DNA from: Bacteroidia bacterium
GTDB lineage: Bacteria; Bacteroidota; Bacteroidia; AKYH767-A; OLB10
NCBI GenBank assembly: GCA_016788065.1
Contig: JAEUTI010000046.1
Location: 1-50,077 of the forward strand
Direction of reading: 5' to 3'
DNA: 50,077 nt
The translations under genes were made by a program, and so were the position numbers. This document shows positions 17,703 to 27,300 of the stretch, piece by piece (within the stretch, counting starts at the first letter, position 1; each line of letters begins with the position of its first letter). The notes beneath the pieces were generated by a model. It made no database searches. It saw only the letters and a program-made list of their open reading frames with translations, and had not been told where the DNA came from.

Positions 17703-18338
17703 ATGATACGCACTATAATTTTTGACGACAATGCCGACCGACGCGACAGTCTGGGAATGTTAATTCAGGCAACTGCCGGCTTAGAACTGTGTGGATCATT
17801 TGCTGATGCAAATTCAGCATTGAAAGATGTTGAAGCAAGTAAGCCTGATGTGGTTTTAATGGACATTGGTATGCCGGGTACATCAGGTATTGATGCTGCC
17901 CGAATAATTAGATCCACCTTTCCGGATGTTCATATTATCATGCAAACTGTTTTTGATGATCAGGAAAGAATATTCGAAGCCATAAAAGCAGGTGCATCCG
18001 GTTATATTTTAAAAAGTACGCCTCCGCAACGTATACTTGAAGCTATTCATGATGCGAATGAAGGAGGATCTCCTTTTACACCAAGTATTGCTGCCCGGGT
18101 TATAAATTTTTTCAGGGAACAAGTACCTGCCGATAATCCTGATTATGGTTTAAGTGATCGCGAAAAAGAAGTGCTCACCTTTCTTGTGGAAGGCATGTCG
18201 TATAAAATGATTGCAACGAGTATGAACATCAGTTATAATACTGTGAATTCGCACATCAAAAAAATTTATGACAAACTGCATGTGCACTCTGTTGGAGAAG
18301 CTGTTTCTAAAGCCATACAACAAAAAATTGTAGGTTAA
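17703..18338 (+). CDS. NarL/FixJ-type response regulator
   Basis: 211 residues from the ATG (MIRTIIFDDNADRRDSLGML). A GTG 14 codons upstream is possible but adds nothing family-like. Receiver domain 1-120: acidic pair D8/D9, phospho-acceptor D54 in VVLMDIGMPG, Thr/Ser switch at MQTVF and K in GYILKSTPP. LuxR-type HTH at about 146-205: LSDREKEVLTFLVEGMSYKM and NTVNSHIKKIYDKLHV. It should dimerise and bind DNA after phosphorylation by the histidine kinase just upstream. The targets are unknown; the next transcript (18468-23629) starts from its own promoter 80 bases later. Confidence 0.92.
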   Translation: MIRTIIFDDNADRRDSLGMLIQATAGLELCGSFADANSALKDVEASKPDVVLMDIGMPGTSGIDAARIIRSTFPDVHIIMQTVFDDQERIFEAIKAGASGYILKSTPPQRILEAIHDANEGGSPFTPSIAARVINFFREQVPADNPDYGLSDREKEVLTFLVEGMSYKMIATSMNISYNTVNSHIKKIYDKLHVHSVGEAVSKAIQQKIVG

Positions 18339-18416
18339 GCTAAGATTAATTTTTTCTGTCGATCCCTTTCTTCTTCCTGTTACATTTCCACTTCAAAAGT
18401 TTCACTATTATTAGGG

Positions 18417-18448
18417 ATTGTATTCACTTTCATATTGAGCGAATTTTG
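18417..18448 (+). promoter_or_regulatory. Promoter of the surface-fibre operon
   Basis: ATTG (18417-18420), 20-base spacer, GAATTTTG (18441-18448; one mismatch to TAnnTTTG at the first base). It predicts a leader of about 15 bases before the ATG at 18468 and separates this operon from the response regulator gene. Confidence 0.4.
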
Positions 18449-18467
18449 TAAAATCAAAGTTCGAATC

Positions 18468-21400
18468 ATGAAAAGCAATCTGCCACATTTATTACTATCC
18501 TTTCTTTTGTTTTTAATTACATCAACTGTTGGTGCGCAAAATATTGGAATTAACAATCCTGCTCCCGATGCCAGTGCGGTGCTCGATATTAGTAGTACCG
18601 ACAAAGGACTCCTCGTTCCCCGGGTGGCGCTTAGTGCAACCAATCTTACAACTCCGGTTACTGCTCCTGCAACCGGATTAATGGTATTTAATACTGCTAC
18701 TGCAGGAATATCACCCAATAATGTTACTCCAGGTTATTATTTCTGGAGCGGAACAAACTGGTTACGGTTCGACACCGGCAATTTGAATAAGGACTGGAGT
18801 CTGACCGGAAATGCGGGAACAAGTTTTCTGGCTAATTTTATAGGAACAACCGATCCACAACCTCTTAGTTTTAGGGTAAACAATATCAGATCAGGACAGA
18901 TCCATCATACAAACGGGAATACCTATTTTGGATTTCAAAGTGGAATTGTGAGCACAGGAACCAATAATACATTCCTGGGATTTGAAGCGGGAAGAGACCA
19001 TTTATCCGGACAGGAAAATGTTTTTATCGGCCGTCGTGCAGGGACTTTTGGAACAACCGGTTCAGGAAATATTTTGATCGGAAATGGTGCAGGAATATTT
19101 AATACCGCAAACAACAATGTTTTTGTGGGTGCATTTTCAGGAAACGGAAACACAACAGGAGGTGGTAATGTATTTGCAGGCAATTCAAGTGGAACAGCAA
19201 ATACTTCCGGTTCACAAAATGTATTTATAGGAAATAGTGCAGGGTCAAATAATACTATTGGAACAGGACTGACATTGATAGGAACGAATTCTCGTGGAAG
19301 TGCAAGTAATCTTACAGGATCCACAGCTGTAGGTGTAAACAGTCAGGTTGATGCAGACAATTCAATGGTCCTAGGCGCTGTAGCAGGTGTCAATTCCGCA
19401 ACGATTACTACCCGTGTCGCAATTGGTAATAATGCACCGGCAACACGACTCGATGTCGAAGGAGATGTTGCTCATCGTGAAACTGTATTTTCAATCACTG
19501 GGGCATTCTTTTTTGCGACATCAATCAATACCGGAGCATCATCATTTGTTCGTTTAACTAATGCAACAACTAACTTCACCATAGGTGGTATTAATACTTT
19601 TGCAAATGGAAAAATAGTTACCTTAGTGAACGCAACTCCATTTAGTGCCACTTTTCCCAATTGTTTACCGGCCGCAGGTGTCAATGGAATTATAACCGGA
19701 GGTGGAAATCTTGTAGTGCGTGATAGCGGTAGTGTAACTTTACAGTATTCATCATTAGCACAAAAATGGATTGTTATTTCGTATGCAAATGCAACTCTAA
19801 GTGAAGAGAAGCAAAATACTATTCGAAGCGTAGTAGGAACTGTTGGAGCTTTTGCATCACCTACAGCATTTACACCCATGCCACAAATGACTATTTCTTT
19901 CACACCAAAAGATACTGTGGTGTTAGTAATTTTCAGTGCATCAGGTGCAAATGTCAATAGTTGTGGTCAACGGAGTTTGACCTTCATTTTGAACAACAAC
20001 GCTGTTCCTGTTGTGAGTTCACAAACTTCAATCGAGGACATTGTTAATGGAAGTCCAAAAATATGGGATATAAACATGACTTATCCAGTAGCTGTAACTC
20101 CAAATGTAGTCAATACCATCTCCATAGATTGGGCTTCACTTGGATGTAATGGTGTTGGAAACGGTCCCGGAACACCAGTGCCGGGAGCTTTTGGTTCTTA
20201 CCGTTCTCTAACAGTAATAGAAACCGGTGGTGATGGGTCATTCACGGCGATTGGTCCTGCCCCAACTGCACCCGACTGGAAAATTAATGGAAATTCCGGA
20301 ACCATTTCAGGAGTGAATTTTGTTGGAACAACCGATAACAGCACATTATCATTTCGTGTTAACAACCAACATTCCGGAACTATCGATCATTTAAATCATA
20401 ACACTTCCTATGGGTTTCGTGCAGGAAATAGTACTTTCGTTTCCGGAGATTTTAATGTATCTGTTGGTGATAGTGCAGGCTTTTCGCTTTCAACCGGACA
20501 AGGCAATACATTAGTAGGTTACAGAGCAGGAAGAAGTATATTAAATGGAACAGGGAATTCAATTTTCGGAAGAGAATCAGGTATATCTGTCTTAGCAGGC
20601 GGAAATGCTATATTCGGACATCAGACTGCACGTAATTTGATTACCGGAGCTTCAAATTCCATATTCGGAAATAATACGCTGACAGGATTAACATTTGGCA
20701 ATGGCAATACAATTTTGGGAAGCGGTTTTAATCCTCCGGCGATAAGCGATTTTAATGTTCAAATCGGATTTTCTTCAGTGCCTTTTCATTCTGCTGTTGG
20801 TACAAATAATATAATAATCGGAACGAATGCCGGTGCTCCGAACCCTAAAATAATTTCACTAAACAATACCATCATAGGGGCGCAGGCACAATTAGGGAAT
20901 TCAGCCGTTGCCGATAGTAATAACACCTTGTTGGGTGCATTTGCAATTCTGGATGATATAGCTGGAACAGGTCAAAAATTTAATACTGTAATAGGAGCAG
21001 GCGCCAAAGTGGAAGCTCCGGTAAATGCCTCCGCAATAGGTGCAAAAGCATTGGCGACAAACTCAAATACCCTGGTTTTGGGAAGCATTGCTGGTATTAA
21101 TACAGCAACAACAACCGTTAATGTAGGAATAGGAACTTCTGACCCTGTCAGACGTCTACATGTAAGAGGAAACGGACCATCAGGGGCAACTCCAATTGGA
21201 TCTGCAATTGGTTACTTTGAAAATAATGCTGCGGGTTTTCTGGTAATTCAAACTCCGGATGCAACCGAGAACGGAATAATATTTGGTCGCCCCGGAATAG
21301 GAACAAGCAGTGGGATTATTTATAACAATGTAGCAAATACAGATGGACTAACATTCCGAACCGGATCAAACACAACCCGAATGACATTAACATCGACAGG

Positions 21401-22049
21401 GAATTTAGGAGTTGGAGTGGCAGCTCCTGTTGAACGACTTGAGGTTGCAGGAAATGTAGATGCCACAGGTGATTTGTATACAGGAGCTTTGAACGGAGTC
21501 TTTAATTCCGGAGGAGGAAATATGAATGTCAATATTAACATTATTGCCGATGCTGCTCCAACTCCGTTAAACGCAAATGGTGATGAAGATTTATATATTG
21601 CAGATGTATTGGAATTGGGAGTCCAAGGATTTAAGCCCGGAGGTGGATCATGGGCTGCCGCTTCAGATGCACGTTTGAAAAAAGATGTTCAAAATTTTAC
21701 TGATGGTCTCGATAAAATACTTGCCATCCGTCCTGTTTCATTCAAGTACAATGATCATTTTAAATCCTTAAACAACAACAAAACTTACATTGGTGTACTG
21801 GCTCAGGAAATTAAAGAAGTAGCTCCGTACACAGTTGAACTTACGAAATTCGGTCAGGTGAATGAAGAAGATGAAAATGGCGTAGAGCATGTAAAAACAG
21901 AAGGCGAAGAATTCTATACTTATGACTCATCTTCATTAACCTACATGCTGATTAATGCAGTGAAAGAACTAAAATCATTAAATGATGAACAGCTAAAAAT
22001 GATTGAGGATCTGAAAAAAGAAGTTGAAATTCTGAAGTCTGCGAAATAA
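18468..22049 (+). CDS. Giant YadA-head-like repeat fibre with C-terminal S74 self-cleaving chaperone domain
   Basis: 1193 residues from the ATG MKSNLPHLLL (signal peptide to VGAQN). The mature N-terminus has a block common in Bacteroidota tail-fibre-like proteins (VLDISSTDKGLLVPRVALS, FWSGTNWLRF). Two long arrays follow, with a motif of about 18-20 residues of the form NxxxGxxAG (NTFLGFEAG, NVFIGRRAG, NILIGNGAG, NVFIGNSAG), like YadA/Hia heads, giving trimeric beta-rolls. A 200-residue jelly-like segment (about 330-590) separates them. The C-terminus (about 1064-1193) is a Peptidase_S74 intramolecular chaperone: SDARLKKDV with the Ser1066/Lys1071 dyad, IRPVSFKYN and YIGVLAQEIKEVAPY, ending in a coiled coil. 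Such domains trimerise the fibre and then cut themselves off. No T9SS domain is present. Confidence 0.88.
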   Translation: MKSNLPHLLLSFLLFLITSTVGAQNIGINNPAPDASAVLDISSTDKGLLVPRVALSATNLTTPVTAPATGLMVFNTATAGISPNNVTPGYYFWSGTNWLRFDTGNLNKDWSLTGNAGTSFLANFIGTTDPQPLSFRVNNIRSGQIHHTNGNTYFGFQSGIVSTGTNNTFLGFEAGRDHLSGQENVFIGRRAGTFGTTGSGNILIGNGAGIFNTANNNVFVGAFSGNGNTTGGGNVFAGNSSGTANTSGSQNVFIGNSAGSNNTIGTGLTLIGTNSRGSASNLTGSTAVGVNSQVDADNSMVLGAVAGVNSATITTRVAIGNNAPATRLDVEGDVAHRETVFSITGAFFFATSINTGASSFVRLTNATTNFTIGGINTFANGKIVTLVNATPFSATFPNCLPAAGVNGIITGGGNLVVRDSGSVTLQYSSLAQKWIVISYANATLSEEKQNTIRSVVGTVGAFASPTAFTPMPQMTISFTPKDTVVLVIFSASGANVNSCGQRSLTFILNNNAVPVVSSQTSIEDIVNGSPKIWDINMTYPVAVTPNVVNTISIDWASLGCNGVGNGPGTPVPGAFGSYRSLTVIETGGDGSFTAIGPAPTAPDWKINGNSGTISGVNFVGTTDNSTLSFRVNNQHSGTIDHLNHNTSYGFRAGNSTFVSGDFNVSVGDSAGFSLSTGQGNTLVGYRAGRSILNGTGNSIFGRESGISVLAGGNAIFGHQTARNLITGASNSIFGNNTLTGLTFGNGNTILGSGFNPPAISDFNVQIGFSSVPFHSAVGTNNIIIGTNAGAPNPKIISLNNTIIGAQAQLGNSAVADSNNTLLGAFAILDDIAGTGQKFNTVIGAGAKVEAPVNASAIGAKALATNSNTLVLGSIAGINTATTTVNVGIGTSDPVRRLHVRGNGPSGATPIGSAIGYFENNAAGFLVIQTPDATENGIIFGRPGIGTSSGIIYNNVANTDGLTFRTGSNTTRMTLTSTGNLGVGVAAPVERLEVAGNVDATGDLYTGALNGVFNSGGGNMNVNINIIADAAPTPLNANGDEDLYIADVLELGVQGFKPGGGSWAAASDARLKKDVQNFTDGLDKILAIRPVSFKYNDHFKSLNNNKTYIGVLAQEIKEVAPYTVELTKFGQVNEEDENGVEHVKTEGEEFYTYDSSSLTYMLINAVKELKSLNDEQLKMIEDLKKEVEILKSAK

Positions 22050-23629
22050 TGAAACTTCTTCTCTTCATCTTTAATAAATTCATACAAAAAAGCTCTTGCT
22101 TTCTTGTCATGCTTTTAATTTTTAACTACACTGCCAGCAATGCTCAATTATTATTCAGTAATGGTGGCAGTATTACAATAAATACCGGAGCACAATTATC
22201 AATTAAAGGGGCATCAGAATTTGATACAGGTGCTACAGTAACTAATAATGGATTAATTGACCAGACTGGAAATTTTACAAACAATAGTGGTTCAAACTTA
22301 TTCGGCACCTCAACAGGAACAGTAGATCTAAATGGTGGTATACAGCAAATTAATGGTACATCGACTACCACTTTCAATAACCTGGAATTAAATGGTTCAG
22401 GAAACAAATCCATTGCAATACTAACTGAAACAGGTGGCACAGGCAGTGGTGTTCTGGATCTGAACAACAGGATTCTTGAACTCAACTCAAATACATTGGT
22501 GATTAAAAACCCTTTACCATCCGGAATAATCAGAACAACAGGATTTATTCATAGCGAAACGGATCCTGTTGCTGGTTATGGAACAGTATCTTGGTTAACA
22601 GGAAATATAGCAGCAGCTTCCACTTATCAGATTCCCTTCGGAAATGCCGGAACTGGTGACTTTCTTCCGGTAAATTTTAACTTCACAACCAATGGAATTG
22701 GTGCATCCGGGAAAATTGATGTAGCAACCTATCCAACCAATACACTCGCCACCCCGAACAACAGACCTTTGCCGACCGGATTACCTGTACTTACAAACTT
22801 TACCGGGGTTGAAAATGCTGCAAATACAATCGACCGTTTCTGGATAATGGAAACTACCGGATTTTCAACTTTGCCCACATCAAACATCCAGTTAACATAC
22901 CGCGAATCAGAATGGAGTTCGGGAACCAATACTATTTTAGAACCAACCCTTGTACCTCAGCGCCATGATCTTAGTGTTTGGTCTCCGCCACTGGCAGGAT
23001 CAATAAATACTGCAACAAATACAATGCAAATTAATGGAGTAAATATATATAATTCGATCTGGACATTAGCGGGTAACACCTCACCACTTCCGGTGGAGCT
23101 TATCAGTTTCGAAGCAGATCCTGTAGATAACAAAGAAGTATTATGCAGTTGGGTCACTGCGAGTGAGATAAACAACGATTACTTTACTTTGGAAAGAAGT
23201 CGCAATGGTATTAACTTCGAATCAATTGGTATTATTGATGGTGCAGGGAATTCAAGTGTGACTTTATCCTATTCCTTCACTGATAAAAATCCTTATCCGG
23301 GTATTTCCTATTATCGTTTGCAACAGACCGATTTTGATGGTGGAAACTCCACATCACCAATGGTAGCAGTACGTATCACAACCAATGAACCGGTATTCTC
23401 TATTTTTCCTAATCCAACATCAGGTGATGTATATGTAATTTCTGAAAACACATCAACTTCGACAGTTCCACTTTACATATATGATTCAGCCGGGCGACTT
23501 GTTTATCAAAAAATTATTCAAAGCAATGAAGTCGTGCAACTAAATTTAAATGCTTTTGCACGTGGTATTTACACTGTAAAAATCGCTACTGAAGAAAAAA
23601 TGCAACTATCTAAACTTGTGTTACAGTAA
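22049..23629 (+). CDS. T9SS-secreted beta-rich surface protein, partner of the S74 fibre
   Basis: 526 residues. Signal peptide about 1-33 (a long n-region, then SCFLVMLLIFNYTASNAQ). Residues 35-150 are short Asn/Gly/Thr-rich repeats (ITINTGAQLSIKGASEFDTG and NNGLIDQTGNFTNNSGSNLF), predicting a right-handed beta-helix. A globular middle part follows. About 350-445 is a fibronectin-like module before the sorting domain (YFTLERSRNGINFESIGII, YSFTDKNPYPGISYYRLQQT). The last 75 residues are a type A sorting domain (FSIFPNPTSGDVYV, IYDSAGRLVY, FARGIYTVKI). Its ATG overlaps the fibre stop by one base (TAATG), so translation is coupled; it may anchor or display the fibre. Confidence 0.85.
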   Translation: MKLLLFIFNKFIQKSSCFLVMLLIFNYTASNAQLLFSNGGSITINTGAQLSIKGASEFDTGATVTNNGLIDQTGNFTNNSGSNLFGTSTGTVDLNGGIQQINGTSTTTFNNLELNGSGNKSIAILTETGGTGSGVLDLNNRILELNSNTLVIKNPLPSGIIRTTGFIHSETDPVAGYGTVSWLTGNIAAASTYQIPFGNAGTGDFLPVNFNFTTNGIGASGKIDVATYPTNTLATPNNRPLPTGLPVLTNFTGVENAANTIDRFWIMETTGFSTLPTSNIQLTYRESEWSSGTNTILEPTLVPQRHDLSVWSPPLAGSINTATNTMQINGVNIYNSIWTLAGNTSPLPVELISFEADPVDNKEVLCSWVTASEINNDYFTLERSRNGINFESIGIIDGAGNSSVTLSYSFTDKNPYPGISYYRLQQTDFDGGNSTSPMVAVRITTNEPVFSIFPNPTSGDVYVISENTSTSTVPLYIYDSAGRLVYQKIIQSNEVVQLNLNAFARGIYTVKIATEEKMQLSKLVLQ

Positions 23630-23640
23630 ATCCAGATAAT

Positions 23641-26136
23641 TTATTCGTGGAAGTAAACACGTTTGACTCGTTGAGAAACTGCTGTTAAAACTTCATATGG
23701 AATAGTTCCGAGATCTTTGGCGATATCCAGAATCGTGTAACCGGGGCCAAAAACAATAACCTCATCTCCTTCTTTTGCCTCCACATCAGTGATATCGAGC
23801 ATGGTCATATCCATACATACACTTCCAACAATAGGGCACTTTTTACCCTGCACCAGCATAGAGCCTACTCCGTTTCCGAGTCTGCGGTTCAACCCATCAG
23901 CATAACCAATTGCAACTGTTGCAATCTGGGAATCACGTTGTACCATTCCACGGCGGGAATAGCCAATGGAATCGTTAGACTTTACAGTCTTAATCTGCGA
24001 TATGGTTGTTTTTAGTGTTGCAACCATCTGCAAATGTTTTTGCTCGTGTGGCGATGCTGCAATACCGTGCAGTCCGATGCCTAATCTCACCATATCAAAC
24101 TGATACTCGGGAAACCGGATAATGCCTGCTGAATTCAAAAGATGCTGACAAATTTTATAGGAGAAATGCGAAGCAATCTGGTCAGCCATTTTTTTGAACT
24201 GCTCTGCTTGATGCTTGGTGAATCCATCATGCATGGCTTCATCGCTGGCGGCGAGATGTGAAAAAATACCTGCTATTTTGAGATAACGGTTATTGCGTAT
24301 ACGTACTACCAGTTCATTGATATCCTGCTCATCAAACCCGAGCCGGTGCATGCCGGTATCAATTTTCAAATGGATTGGGAATCGGGCTCCTTGTAATTCT
24401 TCTGATTTTCGTTTCAGTAAATCACTAAATTGCTGAAGCACTCTGAAACTGTAAATTTCCGGTTCCAGTTTATAATTAACCATGGTCTCGAAGCTCTGTT
24501 CTTCAGGATTCATGACCATAATGGGAAGCGTGATTCCTCCTTTTCGCAATTCAACACCTTCATCAGCGTAAGCAACAGCAAGGTAATCGACATGGTGAAA
24601 CTGCAACATATTGGAAATCTCGAAGCTTCCACTTCCATAAGAAAAAGCTTTCACCATAACCATTATTTTGGTTTCCGGTTTTAATCGGGATCGATAATAA
24701 TTCAGATTGTGGACAACAGCATTTAAGTTTATTTCTAAAACTGTTTCATGAGCCTTTTGTTGTAAAACTTTCGATATCTGTTCAAAGCCGAACATCCGTG
24801 CACCTTTCAATAAAATGGTTTCATGAGAAAACCAGTTTCCGGAATACGATTTCAGAAACTCTTCGGTAGAAAGAAAGAATCTCTTCTCCATAGGAAAAAG
24901 ATCCTGTTGGCGGTTTATTGCAGTTCCTATTCCTATTAACCTGTTAACCCCTTTTTTAGTAAGTAACTCCGACACACTCTCATATAATGCCCGTTCATCT
25001 TTACCACTTTGTAAAATATCGGATAAAATTACCGTTCGTTTGGTATGTTGTTTTTGCTGATTCAAAAAATCGAGCGCAATGGTAAGTGAACCGAGATCAG
25101 AATTATAACTATCGTTAATGATGGAGCACTGATTAATCCCTTCTTTCATTTCGAGCCGCATTGCTACGGGGCTCAACAATGACATTCTTTCTGCTATTAC
25201 ATCCTGATCATAATTCAGAAATAACATATATGCCCAGCACAAAATGGCATTCTCAATGGAGGCATCATCAGAAAAAGGTATGTGTATATTGATAAACCTG
25301 TTCTTAAAAATACCCTGTATTTCGGTTTCGCCATTGCCTTTCGAAATTCTTCCAATTTGCAAATCGGCTTTAACTTTCCGCGACCACGTAAAATACGTTC
25401 TCTGTCCGGGAAGTGTAATTCCATCTCCTATCAGATCATGAATTTGCTGATAATCTTTACAATAAATAAGTGATTTACAATGAATGAAAAGCTGTAATTT
25501 CTCTTTTATTTTTTCTGCTGTTGAACCAAAATTCTCATCGTGTGCACTTCCAATATTCGTGAAAATGCCGGTATCGGGACGAATGATGGCTTCCAGACTT
25601 TTCATTTCACCGGTCTGCGAAATTCCCGCTTCAAAAATTGCCAGATCATTATCAGATTTCATTTGCCAAACAGATAATGGCACCCCAATCTGCGAGTTGT
25701 AGCTTTTAGGACTTCTTACTATGTGGTAATCTTCACGCAACAACTGATAGAGCCATTCCTTGACAATAGTTTTACCATTGCTCCCGGTGATAGCGATCAC
25801 AGGGAAATTGAACTTTGACCTATGAAATGCCGCTAATTTTTGAAGAGCAGTTAATGGTTGATCGCAAACAATAAAATTGCTGTCACTGAACTTCGAAACA
25901 ACTTCTTTATTAGCGACTACAAAATTTCTGACTCCGATATGATGCAGGTCCTGAATAAAATCATGACCATCACGACGATCCCCTTTGATTGCAAAAAACA
26001 ATGATGATGCGGGGCTGACAATTTTACGGCTATCCGTCAATAAGTGTAACATGATAGCATCATCGGCGTGTTGCAAAATACATTCGCCACCGGTTATACC
26101 GGCAATAAAAGAAAGCGTATAATTTTCAGGTATCAA
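23641..26136 (-). CDS. murF-alr: Bifunctional MurF ligase / alanine racemase
   Basis: 831 residues. The N-terminal MurF half (1-450) shows LLTDSRKIVSPASSLFFAIK, the ATP loop ITGSNGKT (116-123), the central-domain motif FEAGISQTGEM and INDSYNSDLGS. It adds D-Ala-D-Ala to the UDP-muramoyl-tripeptide. The C-terminal half (about 460-831) is a PLP-dependent alanine racemase: MVKAFSYGSG with PLP-lysine K496, KIDTGMHRLGF, and SIGYSRRGM with the catalytic Tyr, ending in GTIPYEVLTAVSQRVKRVY. Both halves look complete. The fusion couples D-Ala supply and use and is known in Bacteroidota. The start is TTG, 6 bases after the tdk stop; the first ATG (residue 29) would remove conserved MurF N-terminal strands. 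It is probably translated from the tdk transcript. Confidence 0.95.
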   Translation of the reverse strand: MIPENYTLSFIAGITGGECILQHADDAIMLHLLTDSRKIVSPASSLFFAIKGDRRDGHDFIQDLHHIGVRNFVVANKEVVSKFSDSNFIVCDQPLTALQKLAAFHRSKFNFPVIAITGSNGKTIVKEWLYQLLREDYHIVRSPKSYNSQIGVPLSVWQMKSDNDLAIFEAGISQTGEMKSLEAIIRPDTGIFTNIGSAHDENFGSTAEKIKEKLQLFIHCKSLIYCKDYQQIHDLIGDGITLPGQRTYFTWSRKVKADLQIGRISKGNGETEIQGIFKNRFINIHIPFSDDASIENAILCWAYMLFLNYDQDVIAERMSLLSPVAMRLEMKEGINQCSIINDSYNSDLGSLTIALDFLNQQKQHTKRTVILSDILQSGKDERALYESVSELLTKKGVNRLIGIGTAINRQQDLFPMEKRFFLSTEEFLKSYSGNWFSHETILLKGARMFGFEQISKVLQQKAHETVLEINLNAVVHNLNYYRSRLKPETKIMVMVKAFSYGSGSFEISNMLQFHHVDYLAVAYADEGVELRKGGITLPIMVMNPEEQSFETMVNYKLEPEIYSFRVLQQFSDLLKRKSEELQGARFPIHLKIDTGMHRLGFDEQDINELVVRIRNNRYLKIAGIFSHLAASDEAMHDGFTKHQAEQFKKMADQIASHFSYKICQHLLNSAGIIRFPEYQFDMVRLGIGLHGIAASPHEQKHLQMVATLKTTISQIKTVKSNDSIGYSRRGMVQRDSQIATVAIGYADGLNRRLGNGVGSMLVQGKKCPIVGSVCMDMTMLDITDVEAKEGDEVIVFGPGYTILDIAKDLGTIPYEVLTAVSQRVKRVYFHE

Positions 26137-26142
26137 GATTGT

Positions 26143-26736
26143 TTATCCTACAGTAGGTTGTTTTTCCATTGCCGCAACATAGCATCCTCTGCATAAAGGA
26201 ATGTAACTTTCTTTTTCGCCAAGCATAATGAGTGCATTATCGGGAACTGTACGGAAAGAGTGATTTGCCAGATCGCCGCAGTGCATACAAATGGCATGTA
26301 CTTTAGTGATATAATCAGCAATTGCTAAAAGCTGAGGCATAGGGCCGAATGGTTTTCCCATGAAATCCATATCGAGTCCGGCAACTATAATACGCAAACC
26401 CTGATTGGCAAGACGTTCACAAACATTGGGCAATTCACTATCAAAAAACTGAGCTTCATCAACACCAACAACATCTACATCATGACTTAATAGCATGATA
26501 TTGGAAGAAGCGGGAATAGGAGTTGAAAGGATCGCATTGCTATCGTGTGAAACAATATTTTGTTCATCGTACCGCTGATCGATAAGTGGTTTAAAAATTT
26601 CCACTTTTTGTTTTGCAATCCTGGCTCTTTTGAGGCGTCTGATTAACTCTTCGGTTTTTCCGGAAAACATGGAACCGCAAATCACTTCGATTGCACCTTT
26701 ACGACGGGAATGATGACGGGTAGATTCCAGGAACAT
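26143..26736 (-). CDS. tdk: Thymidine kinase
   Basis: 197 residues, the type II thymidine kinase size. The P-loop is [15 protein letters not shown] (21-28 core), followed by the lasso and DEAQFF ([14 protein letters not shown]) with the catalytic Glu, and [14 protein letters not shown]. The structural zinc site is CMHCG and CRGC. It phosphorylates thymidine (and deoxyuridine) with ATP for the nucleotide salvage pathway in the cytoplasm. All motifs are intact. Its promoter lies 20 bases before the ATG, and murF-alr follows after 6 bases, so the two genes should share a transcript; the pairing is operonic rather than functional. Confidence 0.95.
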   Translation of the reverse strand: MFLESTRHHSRRKGAIEVICGSMFSGKTEELIRRLKRARIAKQKVEIFKPLIDQRYDEQNIVSHDSNAILSTPIPASSNIMLLSHDVDVVGVDEAQFFDSELPNVCERLANQGLRIIVAGLDMDFMGKPFGPMPQLLAIADYITKVHAICMHCGDLANHSFRTVPDNALIMLGEKESYIPLCRGCYVAAMEKQPTVG

Positions 26737-26755
26737 GCTATAAAACTAGGTTCGG

Positions 26756-26787
26756 CAAAAGTACCAATGATTCCTTAAATATTTAAA
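26756..26787 (-). promoter_or_regulatory. Promoter of tdk-murF-alr
   Basis: On the minus strand TACTTTTG (26756-26763) is a perfect -7 box with TTTA (26784-26787) 20 bases upstream. It predicts a very short leader before the tdk ATG at 26736. Confidence 0.5.
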
Positions 26788-26850
26788 GATAAAACAGGAA
26801 TGTATCAGAATAGACTGATTAATTCAGAACCTCAGCTGAATAGCCTGAAA

Positions 26851-27078
26851 TCAATTATGGCTGAAGTAAACGAAATGATTGAGTCGGTGGAGGCCTAAAA
26901 ACAGTTCATCTTTTCTGAAAAACTTCGGGGCGGAAAATAAAGAATGTCTTGGAACCTGATATTCAATAGGTTCAAGAATAGAAAACGACTTTAACAACTG
27001 ATTTAACTCTAACCTTAGTTCGGAAAGATATTCAATTGTTTGAGATAGGGCTGATTCTGAATCGGCAGATAACATCAT
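26851..27078 (-). CDS. Possible small protein, 75 residues
   Basis: ATG-started frame in the gene-poor region. The N-terminal third could form an amphipathic helix (TIEYLSELRLELNQLLKSFS); the rest has no recognised motif, signal peptide or membrane helix. No promoter or ribosome site supports it, so it may be chance. Confidence 0.22.
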   Translation of the reverse strand: MMLSADSESALSQTIEYLSELRLELNQLLKSFSILEPIEYQVPRHSLFSAPKFFRKDELFLGLHRLNHFVYFSHN

Positions 27079-27127
27079 GGGGGGCGAAGGAATTAAAAAA
27101 AAGGAAGATTACAAAATCTGGAATTGA

Positions 27128-27283
27128 TCAGGAAGTCTTCTTTTTTGTATTAGTTTGATTATCAGGTATTTTAGATGATTTACCGGAATTATTCCGATTG
27201 GTGACTTGTTCGAAGGGCAATTCATTGTGAGGATCATCAAAAATTGCCTTTCTCCGTATTATAACTTGCTTATTTTTAGGCAT
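27128..27283 (-). CDS. Possible small basic protein, 51 residues
   Basis: From the ATG at 27283 the product begins MPKNKQVIIRRKAIFDD and ends in a Lys/Asn/Ser-rich tail. An upstream ATG (27349) would read through the hairpin at 27301-27328. It is highly basic and has no recognised domain. The hydrophilic composition is protein-like, but there is no independent support. Confidence 0.28.
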   Translation of the reverse strand: MPKNKQVIIRRKAIFDDPHNELPFEQVTNRNNSGKSSKIPDNQTNTKKKTS

Positions 27284-27300
27284 ATATACGCTATTTAAAA

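Noticed and set aside
18960..19320. Repetitive DNA in the fibre gene considered as a CRISPR array or tandem-repeat element
   Set aside because: The repetition is at the amino-acid level (NxxxGxxAG heads) with variable codons and no constant spacer length.
19472..19957. Long minus-strand frames inside the S74 fibre gene (also 18935-19324, 22144-22485, 42219-42662, 42999-43472)
   Set aside because: They lie antisense to well-supported genes. Their Pro/Val-rich, repetitive composition mirrors the Gly/Asn/Thr-rich sense codons, and no family is recognisable.
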